The translations under genes were made by a program, and so were the position numbers. Source: Calliopsis andreniformis (Eukaryota > Arthropoda > Insecta > Hymenoptera > Andrenidae). Taken from it: a stretch of DNA of 64,000 nt. The notes beneath the pieces are model-generated. The model did no database searches, was not told the origin of the DNA, and saw nothing but the letters and a program-made list of their open reading frames with translations. This document shows positions 10,773 to 23,589 of this stretch, piece by piece; the first letter of the stretch is position 1, and each line of letters opens with the position of its first letter. The stretch is from contig NW_027480423.1 in the NCBI RefSeq assembly GCF_051401765.1, positions 13,454,001 to 13,518,000 on the forward strand, read 5' to 3'.

Positions 10773-13700
10773 TCGTATAAAACGAATAATTGCAACCAGT
10801 TTGAAAGTGATGGTCATTTCTACGTACCGGGCAACCTGGCCTTCACTCTAGGGCGGTGCTCCACCAGATCAAACAGTTAGGGCCTTAGAAGTCAACGCCC
10901 GAAGCATAAAATACAAAATAATAGAACAGTTTTCCCATTGTATAAAACGAATAATTGCTACCAGTGTAAAATTTATGGTCAATTCTACGTTCCGGGCAAC
11001 CTAGGCTTCACCCTAGGGCGTTGTTCCACCAGATCGAATAGTTCGGGCCTAAGAAGTGAACGCCAGAAGAATAAAATACAATATAAATATAACAGTTTTT
11101 CCATCGTAAAAAACGAGTAATAGCAACCAGTGTGAAAGTTGTGGTCATTTCTACGTTCCGGGCAACCTAGGTTTCACTCTAGGGCGTCGCTCCACCAGAT
11201 GAAACAGTTAGGGCCTTAGGAGCCAACGCCCGAAGCATAAAATACAGAATAAATAGAACAGTTTTTCCATTTTATAAAACGAATAATTGCTACCAGTGTG
11301 AAAGTTATGGTCATTTCTACTTTCCGGGCAACCTAGGCTTCACCCTAGGGCGTTGCTCCAACAGATTGAATAGTTAGGGTCTTAGAAGTCAACGCCCGAA
11401 GCATAAAATACAAGGTAAATAGAACAGTTTTTCCATCATATAAAACGAATAATTGCTACCAGTGTAAAAGTTATGGTCAACTCTACGTTCCGGGCAACCT
11501 AGGCTTCACCCTAGGGCGTTGTTCCACCAGATCGAATAGTTCGGGCCTAAGAAGTGAACGCCAGAAGAATAAAATACAATATAGATATAACAGTTTTTCC
11601 ATCGTAAAAAACTAAAAATAGCAACCAGTGTGAAAGTTGTGGTCATTTCTACGTTCCGGGCAACCTAGGCTTCACTCTAGGGCGTCGCTCCACCAGATGA
11701 AACAGTTAGGGCCTTAGGAGCCAACGCCCGAAGCATAAAATACAGAATAAATAGAACAGTTTTTCCATTTTATAAAACGAATAATTGCTACCTGTGTGAA
11801 AGTTATGGTCATTTCTACTTTCCGGGCAACCTATGCTTCACCCTAGGGCGTTGCTCCAACAGATTGAATAGTTAGGGTCTTAGAAGTCAACGCCCGAAGC
11901 ATAAAATACAAGGTAAATAGAACAGTTTTTCCATCATATAAAACGAATAATTGCTACCAGTGTAAAAGTTATGGTCAACTCTACGTTCCGGGCAACCTAG
12001 GCTTCACCCTAGGCCGTTGTTCCACCAGATCGAATAGTTAGGGCCTAAGAAGTGAACGCCAGAAGCATAAAATAAGATATAAATACAACAGGTTTTCCAT
12101 CATATAAAACGAATAATTGCTACCAGTGTAAAAGTTATGGTCAACTCTACGTTCCGAGCAACCTAGGCTTCACTCTAGGGCGCTGCTGCACCAGATCGAA
12201 TAGTTAGGTCCTTAGAAGTCAACGCCAGAAGCATAAAATACGATATAAATACAACAGTTTTCCATCGTATAAAAGGAATAATTGCAAACAGTGTGAAAGT
12301 AATGGTCATTTCTACGTTCCGGGCAAACTAGGCTTCACTCTACGGCGTTGTTCCACCAGATCGAATAGTTAGGGCCTAAGAAGTCAACGCCAGCAGCATA
12401 AAATACAATATAAATATAACAGTTTTTCCATCTTATAAAACGAATAATATCAACCAGTGTGAAAGTTATGGCCATTTCCAAGTTCCGGGCAACCTAGGCT
12501 TCACTCTAGGGCGTTGCTCCACCAGATCATGCAGTTAGGGCCTTAGAAGCCAACGCCCGTAGCATAAAACACAAAATAAATAGAACGGTTTTTCCATTGT
12601 ATAAAACGAATAATTGCTACCAGTGTAAAAGTTATGGTCCTTCCTACGTTCCGGGCAGCCTAGGCTTCACACTAGGGCGTTGCTCCACCAGTTCAAACAG
12701 TTAGGGCCTTAGAAGCCAACGCCCGAAGCATTAAATTCAAAATAAATAGAACAGCTTTTCCATTGTATAAAACGAATAATTGCTACCAGTGTAAAATTTA
12801 TTGTCATTTCTTCGTTCCGGGCAACCTAGGTTTCACTCCAGCGCCTTGCTCCTCCAGATCGAATAGTTACGGCCTAAGCAGTCAACGCCAGAAGCATAAA
12901 ATACGATAAAGATGCAACAGTTTTTCCATCGTATAAAACGAATAATTGCAACCAGTGTGAAAGTTATGGTCATTTCTACATTCCGAGCAACCTAGGCCTC
13001 ACTCTAGGGCGTTGTTCCACCAGATCGAATAGTTAGGGCCTAAGAAGTGAACGCCAGAAGCATAAAATGCAATAAAAATACAACAGTTTTTCCATTGTGT
13101 AGCAGGAGTAATGTGCAACCAGTGTGATAGTAGTGGTCATTTCTACGTTCCGGGCAACCTAGGCTTCACTCCACGGCGTTGTTCCACCAGATCGAATTGT
13201 TAGGGCCTAAGAAGTCAACACCAGAAGAATAAAATACAAAGTAAATACAACAGCCTTTACACCGTATAAAACGAATTATTGCAACCCGTGTGAAAGTGAT
13301 GGTCATTTCTACGTTCCAGGCAACCTAGGCTTCACTCTAGGGCGTTGTTCCACCAGATCGTATAGCTAGGGCCTAAGAAGTCAACGCCAGAGGCATAAAA
13401 TACGATATAAATACAACTGCTTTTCCATCGTATAAAACGAATAATTGCAACCAGTGTGAAAGTTATGGTCATTTCTACGTTCCGGGCAACCTAGGCTTCA
13501 CTGTAGGGCGTTGCTCCACCAAATCGAATAGCTAGGGCCTTAGAAGTCAACGCCCGAAGCATAAAATACAATATAAGAACAAAAGTTTTTCCATCGTATA
13601 AAATGAATAATTGCAGACATTGTGAAAGTAATGATCATTTCTACGTTCCGGTAAATCTAGGTGTCACTCTAGGGCGTTGCTCCACCACAGCTAATAGCTG

Positions 13701-14993
13701 TGGCTTTAGAAGTCAACGCCAGGAGCATAAAATACAATATAAATACAACAGCTTTTCCATCGTATAAAATGAATAATTGCACACAGTGTGAAAGTAATGG
13801 TCATTTGTACGTTCCGGGCAACCAAGGCTTCACTGTAGGGCGTTGCTCCACCCAAATCGAATAGTTAGGGCCTTGGAAGTCAACGCCCGAAGCATAAAAT
13901 ACAATATAAATACAACAGCTTTTCCATCGTATAAAATGAATAATTGCACACAGTGTGAAAGTAATGGTCATTTATACGTTCCGGGCAACCTAGGCTTCAC
14001 TGTAGGGCGTTGCTCCACCAAATCGAATAGTTAGGGCCTTAGAACTCAACGCCCGAAGCATAAAATACAATATAAGTACAACAGCTTTGCCATCGTATAA
14101 AATGAATAATTGCAAACAGTGTGAAAGTAATGGTCATTTATACGTTCCGGTCAACCTAGGTGTCACTCTAGGGCGTTGCTCCACAACATCTAATAGCTAC
14201 GGCCTTAGAAGTCAATGCCAGGAGCGTAAAATACAATATAAATACAACAGCTTTTCCATCGTATAAAATGAATAATTGCAAACAGTGTGAAAGTAATGGT
14301 CATTTCTACGTTCCGGGCAACCTAGGCTGCACTCTAGGGTATTGCTGCACCAGATGGAATAGCTAGGGCCTTAGAAGTCAACGCCCGAAGCATAAAATGC
14401 AAAATAAATAGAACAGTTTTTCGATTGTATAAAACGAATAACTGCAACCAGTCTGAAAGTACTGGTCATTTCTACGTTCCGGGTAACCTAGGTTTCACAC
14501 TAGGGCGTTGCTCCACCAGATCGAATAGCTAGGGACTTCGAACTCAACGCCAGAAGGATAAAATACAATATAAGTACAAAAGTTTTTCCATCGTATAAAA
14601 TGAATAATTGCAGACATTGTGAAAGTAATGGTCATTTCTACGTTCCGGTCAACCCAGGTGCCACTCTAGGGCGTCGCTCGACCACATCTAATAGCTACAG
14701 CTTTAGAAGTCGACGCCAGGAGCATAAAATACAATACAAATACAACAGCTTTTCCATCGTATAAAATGAATAATTGCAAACAGTGTGAAAATAATGGTCG
14801 TTTCTACGTTCCGGGCAACCTAGGCTGCACTCTAGGGTGTTGCTACACCAGATGGAATAGCTAGGGCCTTAGAAGTCAACGCCCGAAGCATAAAATACAA
14901 TATAAGTACAACAGTTTTTCCACCTTATAAAATGAATAACTGTAACCAGTGTGAAAGTACTGGTCATTTCTACGTTCCGGGCAACCTAGGCTT
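10773..14993 (+). repeat. Block A' (second copy of block A)
   Basis: Matches 5640-9860 at a constant offset of 5,133 bp. Small differences separate the two, for example CATTGTGTAGC near 13094 against CATCGTGTAGC near 7961, GTAAAAAACGAG near 11106 against GTAACAAACGAA near 5973, and TGCTCCACCAAATCG near 14010 against TGCTTCACCAAATCG near 8877. The pair is thus older than the 7,956-bp duplication that later copied part of A together with B and A'. Confidence 0.88.
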
Positions 14994-15012
14994 GAGTCTA
15001 GGGCCTTCCTCC

Positions 15013-17816
15013 ACCAGATCGAATAGTTAGGGCCTTAGAAGTCAACGCCAGAAGCATAAAATACGATATAAATACAACAGTTTTCCATCGTATAAAAGGA
15101 ATAATTGCAAACAGTGTGAAAGTAATGGTCATTTCTACGTTCCGGGCAACCTAGGCTTCACTCTACGGCGTTGTTCCACCAGATCGAATAGTTAGGGCCT
15201 AATAAGTCAACGCCAGAAGCATAAAATACAATATAAATATAACAGTTTTTCCATCTTATAAAACGAATAATATCAACCAGTGTGAAAGTTATGGTCATTT
15301 CCAAGTTCCGGGCAACCTAGGCTTCACTCTAGGGCGTTGCTCCACCAGATCATGCAGTTAGGGCCTTAGAAGCCAACGCCCGAAGCATAAAACACAAAAT
15401 AAATAGAACGGTTTTTCCATTGTATAAAACGAATAATTGCTACCAGTGTAAAAGTTATGGTCATTCCTACGTTCCGGGCAGCCTAGGCTTCACACTAGGG
15501 CGTTGCTCCACCAGTTCAAACAGTTAGGGCCTTAGAAGTCAACGCCCGAAGCATTAAATTCAAAATAAATAGAACAGCTTTTCCATTGTATAAAACGAAT
15601 AATTGCTACCAGTGTAAAATTTATTGTCATTTCTACGTTCCGGGCAACCTAGGTTTCACTCCAGCGCCTTGCTCCTCCAGATCGAATAGTTACGGCCTAA
15701 GCAGTCAACGCCAGAAGCATAAAATACGATAAAGATGCAACAGTTTTTCCATCGTATAAAACGAATAATTGCAACCAGTGTGAAAGTTATGGTCATTTCT
15801 ACATTCCGAGCAACCTAGGCCTCACTCTAGGGCGTTGTTCCACCAGATCGAATAGTTAGGGCCTAAGAAGTGAACGCCAGAAGCATAAAATGCAATAAAA
15901 ATACAACAGTTTTTCCATCGTGTAGCAGGAGTAATGTGCAACCAGTGTGATAGTAGTGGTCATTTCTACGTTCCGGGCAACCTAGGCTTCACTCCACGGC
16001 GTTGTTCCACCAGATCGAATTGTTAGGGCCTAAGAAGTCAACACCAGAAGAATAAAATACAAAGTAAATACAACAGCCTTTACACCGTATAAAACGAATT
16101 ATTGCAACCCGTGTGAAAGTGATGGTCATTTCTACGTTCCAGGCAACCTAGGCTTCACTCTAGGGCGTTGTTCCACCAGATCGTATAGCTAGGGCCTAAG
16201 AAGTCAACGCCAGAGGCATAAAATACGATATAAATACAACTGCTTTTCCATCGTATAAAACGAATAATTGCAACCAGTGTTAAAGTTATGGTCATTTCTA
16301 CGTTCCGGGCAACCTAGGCTTCACTGTAGGGCGTTGCTCCACCAAATCGAATAGTTAGGGCCTTAAAAGTCAACGCCCGAAGCATAAAATACAATATAAG
16401 AACAAAAGTTTTTCCATCGCATAAAATGAATAATTGCAGACATTGTGAAAGTAATGATCATTTCTACGTTCCGGTAAATCTAGATGTCACTCTAGGGCGT
16501 TGCTCCACCACAGCTAATAGCTGTGGCTTTAGAAGTCAACGCCAGGAGCATAAAATACAATATAAATACAACAGCTTTTCCATCGTATAAAATGAATAAT
16601 TGCAAACAGTGTGAAAGTAATGGTCATTTCTACGTTCCGGGCAACCAAGGCTTCACTGTAGGGCGTTGCTCCACCCAAATCGAATAGTTAGGGCCTTAGA
16701 AGTCAACGCCCGAAGCATAAAATACAATATAAATACAACAGCTTTTCCGTCGTATAAAATGAATAATTGCACACAGTGTGAAAGTAATGGTCATTTATAC
16801 GTTCCGGGCAACCTAGGCTTCACTGTAGGGCGTTGCTTCACCAAATCGAATAGTTAGGGCCTTAGAAGTCAACGCCCGAAGCATAAAATACAATATAAGT
16901 ACAACAGCTTTGCCATCGTATAAAATGAATAATTGCAAACAGTATGAAAGTAATGGTCATTTCTACGTTCCGGTCAACCTAGGTGTCACTCTAGGGCGTT
17001 GCTCCACCACATCTAATAGCTACGGCCTTAGAAGTCAACGCCAGGAGCATAAAATACAATATAAATACAACAGCTTTTCCATCGTATAAAATGAATAATT
17101 GCAAACAGTGTGAAAGTAATGGTCATTTCTACGTTCCGGGCAACCTAGGCTGCACTCTAGGGTGTTGCTCCACCAGATGGAATAGCTAGGGCCTTAGAAG
17201 TCAACGCCCGAAGCATAAAATGCAAAATAAATAGAACAGTTTTTCGATTGTATAAAACGAATAACTGCAACCAGTCTGAAAGTACTGGTCATTTCTACGT
17301 TCCGGGTAACGTAGGTTTCACACTAGGGCGTTGCTCCACCAGATCGAATAGCTAGGGACTTCGAACTCAACGCCAGAAGGATAAAATACAATATAAGTAC
17401 AAAAGTTTTTCCATCGTATAAAATGAATAATTGCAGACATTGTGAAAGTAATGGTCATTTCTACGTTCCGGTCAACCCAGGTGCCACTCTAGGGCGTCGC
17501 TCGACCACATCTAATAGCTACGGCTTTAGAAGTCGACGCCAGGAGCATAAAATACAATACAAATACAACAGCTTTTCCATCGTATAAAATGAATAATTGC
17601 AAACAGTGTGAAAATAATGGTCATTTCTACGTTCCGGGCAACCTAGGCTGCACTCTAGGGTGTTGCTACACCAGATGGAATAGCTAGGGCCTTAGAAGTC
17701 AACGCTCGAAGCATAAAATACAATATAAGTACAACAGTTTTTCCATCTTATAAAATGAATAACTGTAACCAGTGTGAAAGTACTGGTCATTTCTACGTTC
17801 CGGGCAACCTAGGCTT
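15013..17816 (+). repeat. Block A, left-truncated copy
   Basis: Corresponds to 7057-9860 of block A. The first 1.4 kb of A, including the three-monomer nested repeat, is missing here because the duplication breakpoint fell inside A. The join follows the short stretch 14994-15012 (GAGTCTAGGGCCTTCCTC), whose TTCCTCC is unlike the usual TTGCTCC. Confidence 0.85.
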
Positions 17817-18728
17817 CACTGTAGGGCATTGCTCCACCAAATCGAATAGTTAGGGCCATAGAAGTCAACGCCCGAAGCATAAAATACAATATAAGTACAA
17901 CAGTTGTTCCATCGTATAAAATGAATAATTGCGAACATTGTGAAAGTAATGGTCATTTCTACGTGCCTGGCAACCTACGTGTCACTCTAGGGCGTTGCTG
18001 CTCCACATCTGATAGCTACGGCCTTAGAAGTTAACGCCGGAAGCATAAAATACAATATAAATACAACAGCTTTGCCATCGTAGAAAACGATTAATGGCAA
18101 CCAGTGTGAATGTTATGGTCATTTCTACGTTCCGGGCAACCTAGGCTTCAGTCTAGGGCCTTGCTCCACCAGCTCGAATAGTTAGGGCCTAAGAAGTGAA
18201 CGCCAGCAGCATAAAATACAATATAAATACAACAGTTCTTCCATCATATAAAACGAATGATTGCAACCAGTATGAAAGTTATGGTCATTTCTACGTTCCG
18301 GGCAACCTAGGCTTCACACTATGACATCGAATGGCTACGACCTCAGAAGTCAACGCCCGAAGCATAAAATGCAATAAAAGTACAACAGTGTTTCCATCAT
18401 ATAACAGGAATAATTGCAACCAGCTTGAAAGTGATGGCCCATTCTACGTTCTGGGCAACCTAGGCTTCACCCTAGGGCGTTGCACCACCAGATCGAATAG
18501 TTAGTGCCTTAGAAGTCAACGCTAGAAGCATAAAATACAATATAAGTACTACATTTTTTCCATCGGATAAAATGAATAATTTTAAACATTGCGAAAGTAA
18601 TGGTCATTTCTACGTTCCGGGCAACCTAGGCGTCACTCTAGTGCGTTGCTCCACCACATCTGATAGCTACGGCCTTAGACGTCAACGACAGAAGCATAAA
18701 ATGCAATAAAGATGCAACAGCTTTTGCA
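17817..18728 (+). repeat. Block B, second copy
   Basis: Matches 9861-10772 at +7,956 bp, including the 13-bp deletion scar at 18318-18334. One C to T change at 18452 (GTTCTGGGC against GTTCCGGGC) removes a CpG. Confidence 0.88.
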
Positions 18729-21700
18729 TCGTATAAAACGAATAATTGCAACCAGTTTGAAAGTGATGGTCATTTCTACGTACCGGGCAACCTGGCCTTC
18801 ACTCTAGGGCGGTGCTCCACCAGATCAAACAGTTAGGGCCTTAGAAGTCAACGCCCGAAGCATAAAATACAAAATAATAGAACAGTTTTCCCATTGTATA
18901 AAACGAATAATTGCTACCAGTGTAAAATTTATGGTCAATTCTACGTTCCGGGCAACCTAGGCTTCACCCTAGGGCGTTGTTCCACCAGATCGAATAGTTC
19001 GGGCCTAAGAAGTGAACGCCAGAAGAATAAAATACAATATAAATATAACAGTTTTTCCATCGTAAAAAACGAGTAATAGCAACCAGTGTGAAAGTTGTGG
19101 TCATTTCTACGTTCCGGGCAACCTAGGTTTCACTCTAGGGCGTCGCTCCACCAGATGAAACAGTTAGGGCCTTAGGAGCCAACGCCCGAAGCATAAAATA
19201 CAGAATAAATAGAACAGTTTTTCCATTTTATAAAACGAATAATTGCTACCAGTGTGAAAGTTATGGTCATTTCTACTTTCCGGGCAACCTAGGCTTCACC
19301 CTAGGGCGTTGCTCCAACAGATTGAATAGTTAGGGTCTTAGAAGTCAACGCCCGAAGCATAAAATACAAGGTAAATAGAACAGTTTTTCCATCATATAAA
19401 ACGAATAATTGCTACCAGTGTAAAAGTTATGGTCAACTCTACGTTCCGGGCAACCTAGGCTTCACCCTAGGGCGTTGTTCCACCAGATCGAATAGTTCGG
19501 GCCTAAGAAGTGAACGCCAGAAGAATAAAATACAATATAGATATAACAGTTTTTCCATCGTAAAAAACTAAAAATAGCAACCAGTGTGAAAGTTGTGGTC
19601 ATTTCTACGTTCCGGGCAACCTAGGCTTCACTCTAGGGCGTCGCTCCACCAGATGAAACAGTTAGGGCCTTAGGAGCCAACGCCCGAAGCATAAAATACA
19701 GAATAAATAGAACAGTTTTTCCATTTTATAAAACGAATAATTGCTACCTGTGTGAAAGTTATGGTCATTTCTACTTTCCGGGCAACCTATGCTTCACCCT
19801 AGGGCGTTGCTCCAACAGATTGAATAGTTAGGGTCTTAGAAGTCAACGCCCGAAGCATAAAATACAAGGTAAATAGAACAGTTTTTCCATCATATAAAAC
19901 GAATAATTGCTACCAGTGTAAAAGTTATGGTCAACTCTACGTTCCGGGCAACCTAGGCTTCACCCTAGGCCGTTGTTCCACCAGATCGAATAGTTAGGGC
20001 CTAAGAAGTGAACGCCAGAAGCATAAAATAAGATATAAATACAACAGGTTTTCCATCATATAAAACGAATAATTGCTACCAGTGTAAAAGTTATGGTCAA
20101 CTCTACGTTCCGAGCAACCTAGGCTTCACTCTAGGGCGCTGCTGCACCAGATCGAATAGTTAGGTCCTTAGAAGTCAACGCCAGAAGCATAAAATACGAT
20201 ATAAATACAACAGTTTTCCATCGTATAAAAGGAATAATTGCAAACAGTGTGAAAGTAATGGTCATTTCTACGTTCCGGGCAAACTAGGCTTCACTCTACG
20301 GCGTTGTTCCACCAGATCGAATAGTTAGGGCCTAAGAAGTCAACGCCAGCAGCATAAAATACAATATAAATATAACAGTTTTTCCATCTTATAAAACGAA
20401 TAATATCAACCAGTGTGAAAGTTATGGCCATTTCCAAGTTCCGGGCAACCTAGGCTTCACTCTAGGGCGTTGCTCCACCAGATCATGCAGTTAGGGCCTT
20501 AGAAGCCAACGCCCGTAGCATAAAACACAAAATAAATAGAACGGTTTTTCCATTGTATAAAACGAATAATTGCTACCAGTGTAAAAGTTATGGTCCTTCC
20601 TACGTTCCGGGCAGCCTAGGCTTCACACTAGGGCGTTGCTCCACCAGTTCAAACAGTTAGGGCCTTAGAAGCCAACGCCCGAAGCATTAAATTCAAAATA
20701 AATAGAACAGCTTTTCCATTGTATAAAACGAATAATTGCTACCAGTGTAAAATTTATTGTCATTTCTTCGTTCCGGGCAACCTAGGTTTCACTCCAGCGC
20801 CTTGCTCCTCCAGATCGAATAGTTACGGCCTAAGCAGTCAACGCCAGAAGCATAAAATACGATAAAGATGCAACAGTTTTTCCATCGTATAAAACGAATA
20901 ATTGCAACCAGTGTGAAAGTTATGGTCATTTCTACATTCCGAGCAACCTAGGCCTCACTCTAGGGCGTTGTTCCACCAGATCGAATAGTTAGGGCCTAAG
21001 AAGTGAACGCCAGAAGCATAAAATGCAATAAAAATACAACAGTTTTTCCATTGTGTAGCAGGAGTAATGTGCAACCAGTGTGATAGTAGTGGTCATTTCT
21101 ACGTTCCGGGCAACCTAGGCTTCACTCCACGGCGTTGTTCCACCAGATCGAATTGTTAGGGCCTAAGAAGTCAACACCAGAAGAATAAAATACAAAGTAA
21201 ATACAACAGCCTTTACACCGTATAAAACGAATTATTGCAACCCGTGTGAAAGTGATGGTCATTTCTACGTTCCAGGCAACCTAGGCTTCACTCTAGGGCG
21301 TTGTTCCACCAGATCGTATAGCTAGGGCCTAAGAAGTCAACGCCAGAGGCATAAAATACGATATAAATACAACTGCTTTTCCATCGTATAAAACGAATAA
21401 TTGCAACCAGTGTGAAAGTTATGGTCATTTCTACGTTCCGGGCAACCTAGGCTTCACTGTAGGGCGTTGCTCCACCAAATCGAATAGCTAGGGCCTTAGA
21501 AGTCAACGCCCGAAGCATAAAATACAATATAAGAACAAAAGTTTTTCCATCGTATAAAATGAATAATTGCAGACATTGTGAAAGTAATGATCATTTCTAC
21601 GTTCCGGTAAATCTAGGTGTCACTCTAGGGCGTTGCTCCACCACAGCTAATAGCTGTGGCTTTAGAAGTCAACGCCAGGAGCATAAAATACAATATAAAT

Positions 21701-22949
21701 ACAACAGCTTTTCCATCGTATAAAATGAATAATTGCACACAGTGTGAAAGTAATGGTCATTTGTACGTTCCGGGCAACCAAGGCTTCACTGTAGGGCGTT
21801 GCTCCACCCAAATCGAATAGTTAGGGCCTTGGAAGTCAACGCCCGAAGCATAAAATACAATATAAATACAACAGCTTTTCCATCGTATAAAATGAATAAT
21901 TGCACACAGTGTGAAAGTAATGGTCATTTATACGTTCCGGGCAACCTAGGCTTCACTGTAGGGCGTTGCTCCACCAAATCGAATAGTTAGGGCCTTAGAA
22001 GTCAACGCCCGAAGCATAAAATACAATATAAGTACAACAGCTTTGCCATCGTATAAAATGAATAATTGCAAACAGTGTGAAAGTAATGGTCATTTATACG
22101 TTCCGGTCAACCTAGGTGTCACTCTAGGGCGTTGCTCCACAACATCTAATAGCTACGGCCTTAGAAGTCAATGCCAGGAGCATAAAATACAATATAAATA
22201 CAACAGCTTTTCCATCGTATAAAATGAATAATTGCAAACAGTGTGAAAGTAATGGTCATTTCTACGTTCCGGGCAACCTAGGCTGCACTCTAGGGTATTG
22301 CTGCACCAGATGGAATAGCTAGGGCCTTAGAAGTCAACGCCCGAAGCATAAAATGCAAAATAAATAGAACAGTTTTTCGATTGTATAAAACGAATAACTG
22401 CAACCAGTCTGAAAGTACTGGTCATTTCTACGTTCCGGGTAACCTAGGTTTCACACTAGGGCGTTGCTCCACCAGATCGAATAGCTAGGGACTTCGAACT
22501 CAACGCCAGAAGGATAAAATACAATATAAGTACAAAAGTTTTTCCATCGTATAAAATGAATAATTGCAGACATTGTGAAAGTAATGGTCATTTCTACGTT
22601 CCGGTCAACCCAGGTGCCACTCTAGGGCGTCGCTCGACCACATCTAATAGCTACAGCTTTAGAAGTCGACGCCAGGAGCATAAAATACAATACAAATACA
22701 ACAGCTTTTCCATCGTATAAAATGAATAATTGCAAACAGTGTGAAAATAATGGTCATTTCTACGTTCCGGGCAACCTAGGCTGCACTCTAGGGTGTTGCT
22801 ACACCAGATGGAATAGCTAGGGCCTTAGAAGTCAACGCCCGAAGCATAAAATACAATATAAGTACAACAGTTTTTCCACCTTATAAAATGAATAACTGTA
22901 ACCAGTGTGAAAGTACTGGTCATTTCTACGTTCCGGGCAACCTAGGCTT
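18729..22949 (+). repeat. Block A', second copy
   Basis: Matches 10773-14993 at +7,956 bp and 5640-9860 at +13,089 bp. It shares the A'-specific variants (CATTGTGTAGC, AAAAACGAGTAATAG), which shows it was copied from A' and not directly from A. It ends in the same CTTGAGTCTAGGGCC monomer that ends A'. Confidence 0.88.
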
Positions 22950-22968
22950 GAGTCTAGGGCCTTCCTCC

Positions 22969-23176
22969 ACCAGATCGAATAGTTAGGGCCTTAGAAGTCA
23001 ACGCCAGAAGCATAAAATACCATAAAGATGCAACAGCTTTCCTTCTTATAACAGGAATAACTGCAAACAGTGTGATAGTACTGGTCATTACCACGTTCCG
23101 GGTAATCTAGGCTTCACTCTAGGGCGCTGCTCCACCAGATCGAATAGCTAAGGACATCGACTTCAACGCCAGAAGT
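22969..23176 (+). repeat. Junction monomers between the 48-monomer and 25-monomer regions
   Basis: One to two monomers linking the two large repeat systems. They carry variants unusual nearby, such as TACCATAAAGATGC near 23017, ACAGGAATAACTGC near 23051 and CATTACCACGTTCC near 23085. No copy of this exact combination was noticed elsewhere. Confidence 0.6.
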
Positions 23177-23589
23177 ATAAAATACAATATAAGAACAAAA
23201 GTTTTTCCATCGTATAAAATGAACAATTGCAGACATTGTGAAAGTAATGATCATTTCTACGTTCCGGTAAACCTAGGTGTCACTCTAGGGCGTTGCTCCA
23301 CCACAGCTAATAGCTACGGCTTTAGAAGTCAACGCCAGGAGCATAAAATACAATATAAATACAACAGCTTTTCCATCGTATAAAATGAATAATTGCAAAC
23401 AGTGTGAAAGTAATGGTCATTTCTACGTTCCGGGCAACGTCGGCTGCACTCTAGGGTGTTGCTCCACCAGATGGAATAGCTAGGGCCTTAGAAGTCAACG
23501 CCCGAAGCATAAAATGCAAAATAAATATAACAGCTTTTCCATCGTATGAAACGAATAACAGCAACCAGTCTGAAAGTACTGGTCATTTC

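Larger units (their letters stand above)
7057..15012 (+). repeat. 48-monomer unit, copy 1 (7,956 bp)
   Basis: This stretch (most of A, all of B, all of A') is repeated in tandem at 15013-22968. Agreement begins at CACCAGATCGAATAG (7057 and 15013), with one early mismatch at 7075. The unit is about 48 monomers. The 12-bp shortfall from 48 x 166 is accounted for mainly by the 13-bp deletion in block B. Confidence 0.92.
15013..22968 (+). repeat. 48-monomer unit, copy 2 (7,956 bp), nearly identical
   Basis: Near-perfect tandem copy of 7057-15012. Differences I noticed are single bases: T at 18452 against C at 10496, A at 22182 against G at 14226, and A at 22756 against G at 14800. Shared sequence runs on to about 23018, giving roughly 50 bp of extra similarity at the far edge. 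The high identity over 8 kb of already repetitive DNA suggests a very recent exchange. An assembly duplication is the alternative. Confidence 0.92.
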
